Below, one piece after another: positions 4,548 to 11,028 of a DNA stretch of 11,028 nt. Origin of the DNA: an uncultured Clostridia bacterium. GTDB taxonomy: Bacteria > Bacillota > Clostridia > Christensenellales > Borkfalkiaceae. Every line of letters begins with the position of its first letter. The stretch's first letter is position 1. The notes beneath the pieces were generated by a model. The model saw only the letters and a list, made by a program, of their open reading frames with translations. It did not search any database and was not told the origin of the DNA. The stretch lies in contig CAKQSC010000032.1 in assembly GCA_934271725.1 (NCBI GenBank), forward strand, positions 1 through 11,028. Direction: 5' to 3'. The translations under genes and the position numbers were made by a program.

Positions 4548-6980
4548 ATGAGGAAAATTTTACTGTTGATTTTCGTGCTGTTATTGTCTGTTTTGGGTTT
4601 AACCGCTTGCGGACAAAAGACACACGAACACGTTTTCGACGTTCGCAATACGGCAAACGAGTATTTATGCTCGGAAGCCGATTGCAATGTCAAAGCGACT
4701 TATTATTATTCGTGCAAGTGCGGAGAAAAAGGGAGCGAAACATTTGAGTCCGGCTCGCCGTTAGGGCACAGTTTTACAAATTACGTTCCGGATAACAATG
4801 CCACGTGTGTCAAAGACGGAACGAAAACCGCGCGGTGCGACAGGAACGGTTGTAACGAAACGGACGTAAAGACGGACGAAAATACGAAACTCGGACACAG
4901 TTTCACTAATTATATTCCGGACGGCAACGCTACTTACGAGCGTGACGGAACGAAAACCGCTCGCTGTGATCACGATGGTTGTACCGAAACGGACGTAAAG
5001 ACGGACGAAAATTCCATGCTTAAAAGTTCGTTGGCGTTTAAAACGCTTGCCGTAAACGGTAACAAAGTATACGGCAAAGTAAGTAATAAAACAAAAACAT
5101 TTTCGTTTATAGAAGAAATACGGACGGAAGGGCGTATGAAGTTCGTAGTGTCGTCCGACAGTTACGGCACTCAGCCGATTGCGACAAAAGAAATACCGCT
5201 TGTCATCGGCGATAATAAGGTGTACGTTATAGAAATGTTGGACGGCGAGCCCGGAACGGTTTACGAAGTAACCGTCAGACGTAAAAATGTTTACACGTTG
5301 ACTTTTAACGCAAACGGGGGAACGGAAGTAGACAAAATAGTTGCGGAAGAAGATGAAATAGTTTCGGAACCGATTACCACGAGAGCGGGATATACGTTTA
5401 ATGGTTGGAATTACGATTTTTCTCAAAAGACTTCAAAAAGCGCGACGATAACGGCGACGTGGTCGGCTGATACCGATACTCCGTATCTTGTCGAATATTA
5501 TCTCGAAAACGCATATTACGACGATTATGACCTGTATGAAAGAGTCAGATTGCAAGGTACAACCGATACAAAGGTTTCGGCGGAAAAGAAAACGTACGAT
5601 TTTTTTACGTTGGATTCGGGCAAAAGCATAACCGACGGAAATATTGACGCTAACGGGCAACTTGTATTGAAATTGTATTATAACAGACAAAGATTCACTA
5701 TAAAGAATATGAATCCCGAATACGGTACTCTTGCGATAACTCCCGCCACGATAAAATACGGTTGCGAGATAGAAATAAGAGCGCTCGCTCATCGGGGCTG
5801 TGATTTTGTCGGTTGGTACATAGGCAACGAGTTAATGTCTTCCGAACCGTTCATCGGGAAGTATATGCCGGAACACAATTTGCAGGCAAGATTTAAAATT
5901 AAAGACGAAATGTCTATTTATGAGATAGAGGCGACTACCAATACTTGTAAGATAAAAAAACTTATAGCGAGTCAACTTACTCAGATAACCATTCCCGAAT
6001 ACGTTGACAGCATAGGAGGGCATGCTTTTGAAACAAGCAAATTGACAAGTATAACGATTCCCGACAATGTTAAAAGTATCGGATATTATGCGTTTAATTG
6101 CTGTTACGAATTAAAGAGCGTAACTATCGGTAAAGGGATTCAAAAAATCGAAAAATCCGTGTTTTCGTTTTGTACGTCGTTGACGGAAGTTAATATGCAC
6201 GACTATATTTATACGTTTGAAGATTATGTTTTTTATAAATGTAGCGCGCTTACGGAAATAACTCTCCCCGCATATCTGAAAAAAATGGGCGGTTGCACTT
6301 TTGAGGGCTGTGTAAAATTGCAAAGGATCACTATTCCTTCAAAAGTCTATTCGATAGGGTATAAGTCGTTTTGCGGTTGTGTAGGTCTGACGGATATAAA
6401 CATATCGGAAGGAGTCAATGAAATAGAAGCAAACGCTTTTGAAGGGTGTTATAGTCTGACAAGTATCACTTTACCGACTACCTTGACAAGCATAAGAACG
6501 TCGGCGTTCCATAATTGTTACAGATTGTTTGAGGTAATAAACAACAGCAATATAGATCTCGATGATGACAGATATATGAGCACTGATATAAAAAAATATG
6601 CGCAGGTAATTCAAAAAGGCGGTTCGAGCGGGATAGTAAACGTTAACGGTTATTTGTTCTACGATTTAGGATACGCTTGCTATTTGTTGGGTTACGTCGG
6701 CAATGAAACCGAACTTACTTTACCAACGGACTACAACGGTCGTAGTTACAAAATAAGAGATTATGCTTTCTATTGCTCCGGTAGTATACACAAGATTATT
6801 ATTCCGGGCGGGGTTACGGAAATAGGAGATTATGCTTTCCGTAATATTTCCACAGGTATAGGCGGTGTTGACGAGATAAAATACAACGGCACTGTCGAAG
6901 AATGGAATACGATTAAAAAGGGCAGTTATTACAAAGACGGCGAAGTGATTGTCGTATGTAGCGACGGCACGGCAAGTTGA
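4548..6980 (+). CDS. Surface lipoprotein with BspA-like leucine-rich repeats
   Basis: This is a predicted cell-surface lipoprotein of 810 residues. The signal peptide is M-R-K, a hydrophobic run, then the lipobox L18-T19-A20-C21, so Cys21 should be lipidated after cleavage. Next comes a Cys/His-rich segment (about 25-70) and two tandem 43-residue units at 72-114 and 115-157, each starting LGHSFTNY. An InlB-type (Listeria-Bacteroides) beta-grasp repeat spans about 249-306 (TLTFNANGG, AGYTFNGW, ATW). A MucBP-like segment follows near 310-380, then a divergent InlB-type domain near 385-450 (GYG-like turn, FVGWY). From 477 run eight consecutive LRR_5 repeats of 22-23 residues (consensus LTSITIPxxVxSIGxxAFxxCxx) to about 659. 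After a roughly 85-residue break, two more follow near 745-777 with the usual IKYNGTVEEWNTIKKG ending. Such proteins usually bind host or bacterial surface ligands. The ligand here is unknown. It stands alone between terminators, with its own leader RNA. Confidence 0.92.
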   Translation: MRKILLLIFVLLLSVLGLTACGQKTHEHVFDVRNTANEYLCSEADCNVKATYYYSCKCGEKGSETFESGSPLGHSFTNYVPDNNATCVKDGTKTARCDRNGCNETDVKTDENTKLGHSFTNYIPDGNATYERDGTKTARCDHDGCTETDVKTDENSMLKSSLAFKTLAVNGNKVYGKVSNKTKTFSFIEEIRTEGRMKFVVSSDSYGTQPIATKEIPLVIGDNKVYVIEMLDGEPGTVYEVTVRRKNVYTLTFNANGGTEVDKIVAEEDEIVSEPITTRAGYTFNGWNYDFSQKTSKSATITATWSADTDTPYLVEYYLENAYYDDYDLYERVRLQGTTDTKVSAEKKTYDFFTLDSGKSITDGNIDANGQLVLKLYYNRQRFTIKNMNPEYGTLAITPATIKYGCEIEIRALAHRGCDFVGWYIGNELMSSEPFIGKYMPEHNLQARFKIKDEMSIYEIEATTNTCKIKKLIASQLTQITIPEYVDSIGGHAFETSKLTSITIPDNVKSIGYYAFNCCYELKSVTIGKGIQKIEKSVFSFCTSLTEVNMHDYIYTFEDYVFYKCSALTEITLPAYLKKMGGCTFEGCVKLQRITIPSKVYSIGYKSFCGCVGLTDINISEGVNEIEANAFEGCYSLTSITLPTTLTSIRTSAFHNCYRLFEVINNSNIDLDDDRYMSTDIKKYAQVIQKGGSSGIVNVNGYLFYDLGYACYLLGYVGNETELTLPTDYNGRSYKIRDYAFYCSGSIHKIIIPGGVTEIGDYAFRNISTGIGGVDEIKYNGTVEEWNTIKKGSYYKDGEVIVVCSDGTAS
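4761..5018 (+). repeat. Two tandem 129-base units within the lipoprotein gene
   Basis: Units 4761-4889 and 4890-5018 encode 43 residues each, and 33 of 43 residues are identical. Identity is highest at the 3' end of each unit, where the 27 bases encoding ETDVKTDEN are the same in both. A degenerate third unit may precede them (residues 28-70), since it shares the Cys/Gly-rich pattern. Confidence 0.9.
5976..6524 (+). repeat. Eight-unit LRR_5 (BspA-like) repeat array
   Basis: The first unit is 22 residues and the next seven are 23 residues (69 bases each), spanning residues 477-659 of the lipoprotein. Each carries a leucine-led beta strand (LTSITIP type), an SIG/KIE turn and an AF-x2-C segment. 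Protein similarity is clear but DNA similarity is low, so the units are old duplicates. Confidence 0.9.
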
Positions 6981-6994
6981 TTTGTATATTATTA

Positions 6995-7035
6995 AAAGCC
7001 CCCGAATTCGGAAATCGAATTCGGGGGCTTTCTTT
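6995..7035. terminator. Bidirectional terminator between the lipoprotein gene and fba
   Basis: A perfect 16-bp stem (6995-7010 with 7016-7031) has the G/C-rich core GCCCCCGAATTCG and a five-base loop. On the + strand TTTCTTTT follows, and on the - strand the stem ends in TTTT followed by AATAATA. It lies between the convergent stops at 6980 and 7075 and can serve both. Confidence 0.93.
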
Positions 7036-7074
7036 TAGTTGTTAGATATTGTCAAAACTGAAATAGCGGTAAAA

Positions 7075-8022
7075 TTACATACATTCGGGTGCTTTGCCCG
7101 CGCAACCTAACACGTCGACGAGTTTGTGCTCTACGATTTTCTGAACGGCAACTCTTGCGTCGCCGAGATATTGACGGGGATCGAAATGGTCGGGGTGGTC
7201 AACGAGATGTTGTCTTATAGCCGCCGTGCAAGCCATACGTAAATCGGAGTCGATGTTTATTTTGCAAACCGCCATAGTAGACGCTTTACGAAGCATTTCT
7301 TCGGGAATACCTATCGCGTCCGGCATTTGTCCGCCGTTATCGTTTATGATTTTCGCAAGGTCTTGCGGTACGGAAGACGCGCCGTGCAATACGATGGGGA
7401 AACCGGGCAATTTTTTAGCGACTTCTTCAAGAATGTCGAAACGGAGTCTGGGTTTCTGACCGGGTTTGAACTTGTACGCGCCGTGGCTTGTTCCGATTGC
7501 TATCGCAAGGGAGTCTATACCCGTTTTGGTGGCAAATTCGTAAACTTCGTCGGGGTTGGTAAATTGAGCGTCTTCGTCGGAAACGCAAACTTTGTCTTCT
7601 ACGCCCGCGAGTTTGCCGAGTTCCGCTTCTACCACAACGCCGTTGTCGTGCGCGTATTCGACTACTTGTTTCGTAATTTTAATGTTTTCCTCAAAAGAAT
7701 ATTTGGAAGCGTCTATCATAACGGAAGTAAAGCCGTTGTCGATACAACTCTTGCACAAATCGAAAGAATCGCCGTGGTCGAGGTGAAGAGCGATGGGAAG
7801 TCCGGACGTTTCTACCGCCGCCGTAACGAGATTTTTAAGGTATACGGGGTTAGCGTATTTTCTCGCGCCCGAAGAAACCTGCAATATAAGCGGAGCGTTT
7901 TGCGCAACGCCTGCGTTTACGATACCTTGAATCGTTTCCATATTGTTTACGTTGAACGCGCCTATCGCATATCCGTTCTTATATGCGTTTTCAAACATTT
8001 TTTTAGTTGTTACCAATGGCAT
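7075..8022 (-). CDS. fba: Class II fructose-1,6-bisphosphate aldolase
   Basis: This Zn-dependent cytoplasmic aldolase interconverts fructose 1,6-bisphosphate with DHAP and glyceraldehyde 3-phosphate in glycolysis and gluconeogenesis. It has 315 residues. Class II signatures are GAFNVNNMET at 21-30; H80-L-D82-H83-G, with the catalytic Asp82 and the first Zn ligand His83; VEAELG around 131-136; GTSHGAYKF with His180; VLHGAS with His213; and NIDSDLR for phosphate binding near the C-terminal part. The chosen ATG at 8020-8022 follows GGAGGA and gives the standard MPLVTTKKMF start. A longer frame back to 8106 would run through the promoter. Related tagatose-bisphosphate aldolases share the fold, but the absence of sugar-specific neighbours and the presence of gap nearby favour FBP aldolase. 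It is monocistronic. Confidence 0.96.
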   Translation of the reverse strand: MPLVTTKKMFENAYKNGYAIGAFNVNNMETIQGIVNAGVAQNAPLILQVSSGARKYANPVYLKNLVTAAVETSGLPIALHLDHGDSFDLCKSCIDNGFTSVMIDASKYSFEENIKITKQVVEYAHDNGVVVEAELGKLAGVEDKVCVSDEDAQFTNPDEVYEFATKTGIDSLAIAIGTSHGAYKFKPGQKPRLRFDILEEVAKKLPGFPIVLHGASSVPQDLAKIINDNGGQMPDAIGIPEEMLRKASTMAVCKINIDSDLRMACTAAIRQHLVDHPDHFDPRQYLGDARVAVQKIVEHKLVDVLGCAGKAPECM

Positions 8023-8028
8023 GATAAG

Positions 8029-8034
8029 TCCTCC
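8029..8034 (-). promoter_or_regulatory. Ribosome binding site fixing the fba start
   Basis: On the minus strand GGAGGA lies 6 bases before the ATG at 8022. This rules out the 28-residue upstream extension of the frame, which crosses the -10 and -35 boxes. Confidence 0.9.
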
Positions 8035-8053
8035 GAATAATTTATTTGTAAAC

Positions 8054-8082
8054 ATTATATAACATTTCTTTTCGATTTGCAA
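8054..8082 (-). promoter_or_regulatory. fba promoter
   Basis: Read on the minus strand, TTGCAA (8077-8082) and a perfect TATAAT (8054-8059) are 17 bases apart. Transcription should start near 8047, leaving a leader of about 25 bases before the fba ATG. Confidence 0.78.
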
Positions 8083-8113
8083 ACAAAAGAGTAAATAATG
8101 ACGCATTAAATAC

Positions 8114-8142
8114 TTTTAATTTTTTTTAAAAAGTAGTATAAT
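8114..8142 (+). promoter_or_regulatory. Probable promoter of the M29 aminopeptidase gene
   Basis: A perfect TATAAT at 8137-8142 is 17 bases from a poor -35 (TTTTAA, 8114-8119), within an A/T tract. It points away from the fba promoter, so the two genes diverge from a shared 148-base region. I see no obvious operator palindrome between them. Confidence 0.6.
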
Positions 8143-8170
8143 TATAAAAAATCAACAAAGGAGCATACTT

Positions 8171-9286
8171 ATGAAAGACATCAGAATAGAAACTTTGGCA
8201 AAAAATCTTATAAATTATTCGGTATCGCTTAAAAAGGGCGAAAAGATTTTAATCGAAGCGAAAGGCGTCGATTATATGCTCGTAAACGCGCTTATTAAAG
8301 AGGTTTACGCCGTCGGCGGTTATCCTTTCGTAGAACTTTTCGACAACAGAATTACGAGAGAATTGCTTAAAGGAGCGACGAAAGAGGGAACGGAACTCCG
8401 CGCAAAATACGACGCTTACCGTATGGAAGATATGGACGCTTATATAGGAATACGCGGTGGCGATAACAGTTACGAACTTTCGGATATAGGCGAAGAACAA
8501 TCCGCTTTGGAATCCAAATATTATGCGTATCCCGTTCATCACAAGTTGAGAGTCGAAGGAACCAAATGGGTGATTTTAAGATATCCTAATCCCGGAATGG
8601 CTCAACTTTGCGGAATGTCGACCGACGCGTTCGAGGACTACTTCTTTAACGTGTGCAATCTCGATTACGCTAAAATGGATAAGGCGATGGATTGCCTTAA
8701 AGCGTTGATGGATAAAACGGACAAGGTAAGACTTATAGCGAAAGATACCGACCTTACTTTTTCAATCAAAGGCATAGGTAGCGTCAAATGTTCGGGACAA
8801 TGCAATATTCCTGACGGAGAAGTATATTCCGCGCCCGTGAAAAACAGCGTAAACGGAAAAATTACATATAACGCTCCGTCGATAGAAAACGGAATTAAGT
8901 TTGAAAACGTTTCGCTCGAATTCAAAGACGGCAAAATAGTCAAGGCTACGGGCAACTATACGGACAAAATAAACGCAATTTTCGATACGGACGAGGGGGC
9001 TAGATACGTCGGCGAGTTCGCTATCGGAGTAAATCCTTACGTAACCAAACCTATGGGAGATATTTTGTTCGACGAAAAAATAGCGGGTTCCATACACTTT
9101 ACGCCCGGCTGTTGTTACGAAGATTGCTCAAACGGCAATCAAAGCGCCATTCACTGGGATTTAGTTCTTATAATGACGCCCGAATACGGCGGTGGCGAAA
9201 TATGGTTCGACGATAAACTCATAAGAAAAGACGGCGTATTCGTTCTTGACGAATTAAAAGCGTTAAATCCCGAAAACTTGAAGTAA
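8171..9286 (+). CDS. M29-family (AmpS/thermophilic-type) metallo-aminopeptidase
   Basis: This is a predicted cytoplasmic two-metal aminopeptidase that removes N-terminal residues from peptides, of the family of AmpS, AmpT and aminopeptidase II. It has 371 residues, somewhat shorter than the roughly 410 of the classical members. The six expected metal and catalytic residues can be placed: Glu217 (IPDGEVYSAP), Glu282 (YVGEFAIGVNP), His309 (GSIHFTPG), Tyr316, His328 and Asp330 (SAIHWDLVL). The stretch between Tyr316 and His328 (12 residues) is about half of what I recall for AmpT, and a CC-x3-C cluster lies there, so this is a compact subfamily. The N-terminal domain fits the family (KKGEKILIEA, VDYMLVNALIKEVYAVGG). 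The ATG follows AAAGGAG (8157-8163) by 7 bases. Substrate preference cannot be read from the sequence. Confidence 0.9.
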   Translation: MKDIRIETLAKNLINYSVSLKKGEKILIEAKGVDYMLVNALIKEVYAVGGYPFVELFDNRITRELLKGATKEGTELRAKYDAYRMEDMDAYIGIRGGDNSYELSDIGEEQSALESKYYAYPVHHKLRVEGTKWVILRYPNPGMAQLCGMSTDAFEDYFFNVCNLDYAKMDKAMDCLKALMDKTDKVRLIAKDTDLTFSIKGIGSVKCSGQCNIPDGEVYSAPVKNSVNGKITYNAPSIENGIKFENVSLEFKDGKIVKATGNYTDKINAIFDTDEGARYVGEFAIGVNPYVTKPMGDILFDEKIAGSIHFTPGCCYEDCSNGNQSAIHWDLVLIMTPEYGGGEIWFDDKLIRKDGVFVLDELKALNPENLK

Positions 9287-9291
9287 AATAT

Positions 9292-9320
9292 TTGACATCA
9301 TAATGCAAAAATAATATAAT
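9292..9320 (+). promoter_or_regulatory. gap promoter, perfect consensus
   Basis: TTGACA (9292-9297), a 17-base spacer and TATAAT (9315-9320) form an ideal housekeeping promoter that starts 6 bases after the M29 stop codon. The start of transcription is near 9327, giving a leader of about 36 bases with AAGGAGAT as ribosome binding site (9347-9354). No operator is visible. Confidence 0.92.
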
Positions 9321-9362
9321 GTAAGTGTTTGAAAATATATTTTTATAAGGAGATATTTCAAT

Positions 9363-10433
9363 ATGTCTAACGTAAGAGTAGCAATTAACGGTTTCGGCCG
9401 TATCGGTCGTTTAGCATTCAGACAAATGTTCGGTGCTAAGGGATACGAAGTAGTAGCAATCAACGATTTGACCAGCCCCGCAATGCTTGCGGATCTTCTC
9501 AAATACGATACCGCGCAAGGCGGTTATTGCGGAAAGATAGGCGAAAACCTTCATACCGTAAGTTCCAAAGAACCCGTTTACGAAGAGGACGGAAAGACCG
9601 TAAAGGTTCCCGGCTCCATCACCGTTGACGGAAAGGAAATCACCATTTACGCAATGCCCAAGGCACAGGATCTTCCTTGGGGCGCAATCGGAGTAGACGT
9701 AGTTCTCGAATGTACGGGTTTCTACTGCTCCAAAGAAAAATCTATGGCTCACATCAACGCGGGCGCAAAGAAAGTAGTAATTTCCGCTCCCGCAGGCAAA
9801 GACCTTAAAACCATCGTTTACAGCGTAAACGAAAAGACGTTGACCAAGGACGATCAGGTTATTTCCGCGGCTTCCTGCACGACCAACTGTCTTGCTCCCA
9901 TGGCAAAGGCTCTTAACGATTACGCTCCCATCGCTTCCGGTATCATGAGCACCATTCACGCCTACACCGGCGACCAGATGATTCTTGACGGACCTCACAG
10001 AAAGGGCGACCTTCGCAGAGCGAGAGCGGGCGCGGCAAACATCGTTCCCAACTCCACCGGCGCTGCAAAGGCTATCGGTCTTGTTATCCCCGAACTTAAC
10101 GGCAAACTTATCGGTTCCGCTCAAAGAGTTCCCGTTCCTACCGGTTCTACCACGATTTTGACGGCGGTAGTAAAGGGTAAGGACGTTACGGTTGACGGCA
10201 TCAACGACGCTATGAAATCCGCTTCGAGCGAATCGTTCGGCTATAACGCGGATCCCATCGTTTCTTCGGACGTAATCGGTATGAGATACGGTTCGTTGTT
10301 CGATTCCACTCAAACTATGGTAAGCAAAATCGACGACGATACTTATCAGGTACAGGTAGTTTCCTGGTATGATAACGAAAACTCTTACACAAGCCAGATG
10401 GTAAGAACCATTAAGTATTTTGCGGAACTGTAA
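9363..10433 (+). CDS. gap: Glyceraldehyde-3-phosphate dehydrogenase, NAD-dependent type
   Basis: This cytoplasmic glycolytic enzyme oxidises glyceraldehyde 3-phosphate with phosphate and NAD+ to 1,3-bisphosphoglycerate. Visible are the Rossmann motif INGFGRIGR (8-16), INDLT with Asp35, which favours NAD+ over NADP+, the catalytic ASCTTNC with Cys172, HAYTGDQ with the base His199, STGAAKAIG, and the C-terminal SWYDNENSY. It has 356 residues, about 20-25 more than E. coli GapA. The extra length is largely a segment at about residues 60-84 (between KYDTAQGGY and ITVDGKE). Codons are shifted toward C-ending forms (TTC, ACC, ATC), unlike its neighbours, as expected for one of the most expressed genes. 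The consensus promoter and strong terminator make it a single-gene unit. There is no pgk or tpi next to it, unlike many Firmicutes. Confidence 0.98.
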   Translation: MSNVRVAINGFGRIGRLAFRQMFGAKGYEVVAINDLTSPAMLADLLKYDTAQGGYCGKIGENLHTVSSKEPVYEEDGKTVKVPGSITVDGKEITIYAMPKAQDLPWGAIGVDVVLECTGFYCSKEKSMAHINAGAKKVVISAPAGKDLKTIVYSVNEKTLTKDDQVISAASCTTNCLAPMAKALNDYAPIASGIMSTIHAYTGDQMILDGPHRKGDLRRARAGAANIVPNSTGAAKAIGLVIPELNGKLIGSAQRVPVPTGSTTILTAVVKGKDVTVDGINDAMKSASSESFGYNADPIVSSDVIGMRYGSLFDSTQTMVSKIDDDTYQVQVVSWYDNENSYTSQMVRTIKYFAEL

Positions 10434-10465
10434 TTTCGCGGAAAACTATTTTAATAAAAACTTAC

Positions 10466-10496
10466 GGGCAGTGCGAAAACACTGCCCTTACTTTTT
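10466..10496 (+). terminator. gap terminator
   Basis: GGGCAGTG (10466-10473) pairs perfectly with CACTGCCC (10480-10487) around the loop CGAAAA, followed by TTACTTTTT. The U-run ends only 5 bases before the next start codon. Confidence 0.9.
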
Positions 10497-10501
10497 GATA
10501 A

Positions 10502-10978
10502 ATGGATAATAAATATTTTAAAACGGTCTTGATACAATTTTTGAAGTTCGTCGCGTTTTCGTGCGGGGCGGGTATAATACAGTTCGGCGTAAGCACGCTT
10601 TTATTCAGGTTTACGTCAATGCACTACTGGTTGGCGTATCTTATAGGACTTATTCTTTCGGTGATTTACAATTATACGCTTAACGGACTGTTTACCTTTA
10701 AAATCAAAAAGAAAATATGGCTCGTCGCATTGCTCGTTTTAGGGTATTACGCCGTTTTTACGCCCGCTTCGCTTTTGTGGGGCGCGTGGTTGACGGACGG
10801 CAACGTGCTTGAACTGTTTACCGTAAAACACGCAGGTTGGAACGAAATACTCGTTCTTGCGATAACTATGTTGATAAATATGGTAACGGAGTTTGTTTAT
10901 TCAAAATACGTAGTGTTCGGTACTAAAACGAAAATCGAAGAAAGCGAGGAGGGAACTCAAACAGTCACAAACGAATAA
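10502..10978 (+). CDS. GtrA-family small membrane protein
   Basis: A 158-residue integral membrane protein with four hydrophobic segments, at about 10-33, 39-62, 73-97 and 117-138. The family signature is recognisable: FLKFVAFSCGAGIIQFG at the start, YNYTLNGLFTFK after the second helix, and NMVTEFVYSKYVVF at the end, corresponding to the FLLNRxxVF ending of GtrA/DPMS-flippase proteins. Members are thought to help move lipid-linked sugars across the membrane for glycosylation of wall polymers or O-antigen. No glycosyltransferase partner is in view, so the substrate is unknown. In-frame TGA and TAA codons lie immediately before the ATG, which fixes the earliest possible start. There is no recognisable Shine-Dalgarno sequence, because the gap terminator occupies that region. 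It ends at a shared hairpin with the tRNA on the other strand. Confidence 0.85.
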   Translation: MDNKYFKTVLIQFLKFVAFSCGAGIIQFGVSTLLFRFTSMHYWLAYLIGLILSVIYNYTLNGLFTFKIKKKIWLVALLVLGYYAVFTPASLLWGAWLTDGNVLELFTVKHAGWNEILVLAITMLINMVTEFVYSKYVVFGTKTKIEESEEGTQTVTNE

Positions 10979-11013
10979 AAAAACAACGCACTTTGCATAA
11001 GTGCGTTGTTTTT
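10979..11013. terminator. Bidirectional terminator between gtrA-like gene and tRNA
   Basis: A 15-bp perfect stem, with arms AAAAACAACGCACTT and its complement, encloses the loop TGCAT. It begins with five A and ends with five T, so each strand has its own U-run. It starts at the base after the GtrA-family stop codon and lies one base from the tRNA 3' end. Confidence 0.92.
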
Positions 11014-11014
11014 A

Positions 11015-11028
11015 TGGAGGCGCCACCC
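11015..11028 (-). tRNA. 3' end of a tRNA, probably tRNA-Cys (partial)
   Basis: Read on the minus strand the last 14 bases are GGG-TGGCGCC-T-CCA: the end of a T-stem, a 7-base 3' acceptor strand, discriminator U73 and an encoded CCA. The 5' acceptor strand would be GGCGCCA. U73 together with a GGCGCCA-type acceptor is typical of bacterial tRNA-Cys. tRNA-Gly also has U73 but usually begins GCGGG. The hairpin directly downstream on the minus strand fits a tRNA terminator. Only the edge is visible, so identity is tentative. Confidence 0.6.

Noticed and set aside
4761..5426. Minus-strand open frame of 221 codons opposite the lipoprotein
   Set aside because: The repeats in its product are the antisense image of the 43-residue units. 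There is no independent support for a gene.
7327..8040. Plus-strand open frame of 237 codons opposite fba
   Set aside because: It is a shadow of the aldolase gene, rich in Phe, Val and Arg, with no domain and no ribosome binding site.
9411..10313. Minus-strand open frame of 300 codons opposite gap
   Set aside because: It mirrors the strongly biased gap codons. The product resembles no protein family and there is no start signal.
1..11028. CRISPR array, insertion sequence, prophage or defence system
   Set aside because: There are no direct repeats with spacers, no transposase or integrase, and no nuclease or toxin-antitoxin pair on either strand. Apart from the lipoprotein and its RNA the content is housekeeping.

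Overview
The window looks like core chromosome of a low-to-mid GC, Gram-positive-type anaerobe, most likely a member of the Clostridia. The evidence is: strong GGAGG-type ribosome binding sites on most genes; sigma-A promoters with 17-base spacers; short intergenic gaps closed by intrinsic terminators; a class II aldolase and an M29 aminopeptidase; formate-tetrahydrofolate ligase; and a lipoprotein built from BspA-like leucine-rich repeats, a type common in gut anaerobes. Codon choice is AGA/ATA-rich, except in the glyceraldehyde-3-phosphate dehydrogenase gene, which uses more C-ending codons as expected for high expression. The lineage is inferred from these traits, not from a database match.

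Layout. Positions 2-4125 (+) are a tight four-gene run: the 3' two thirds of hslU, then hisS, trxA and fhs, with gaps of only 10-15 bases, ended by a 12-bp terminator hairpin. Positions 4174-4547 hold no gene. They carry a strong extended -10 promoter, a foldable RNA (14-bp closing helix, three-way junction, then a G/C-rich hairpin with a U-run), and about 145 bases of AT-rich leader. Next comes an 810-residue lipoprotein (4548-6980, +), which meets fba (7075-8022, -) across a 16-bp bidirectional terminator. Fba and an M29 metallo-aminopeptidase (8171-9286, +) diverge from a 148-base region with promoters on both strands. Then come gap (9363-10433, +, perfect consensus promoter) and its terminator, and a small GtrA-family membrane protein (10502-10978, +). 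A last bidirectional hairpin precedes the final 14 bases, which read as the 3' end of a minus-strand tRNA, probably tRNA-Cys.

How the parts fit together. Most genes are housekeeping: protein quality control (HslU), translation (HisRS, tRNA), thiol redox (Trx), one-carbon metabolism (Fhs), glycolysis/gluconeogenesis (Fba, Gap) and peptide turnover (M29). The accessory element is the surface lipoprotein. The most interesting unexplained object is the structured RNA between fhs and the lipoprotein, whose predicted 5' end coincides with the transcription start. It could be a short stand-alone RNA or a terminator-controlled leader (riboswitch-like) for the lipoprotein. I could not match it to a known aptamer class.
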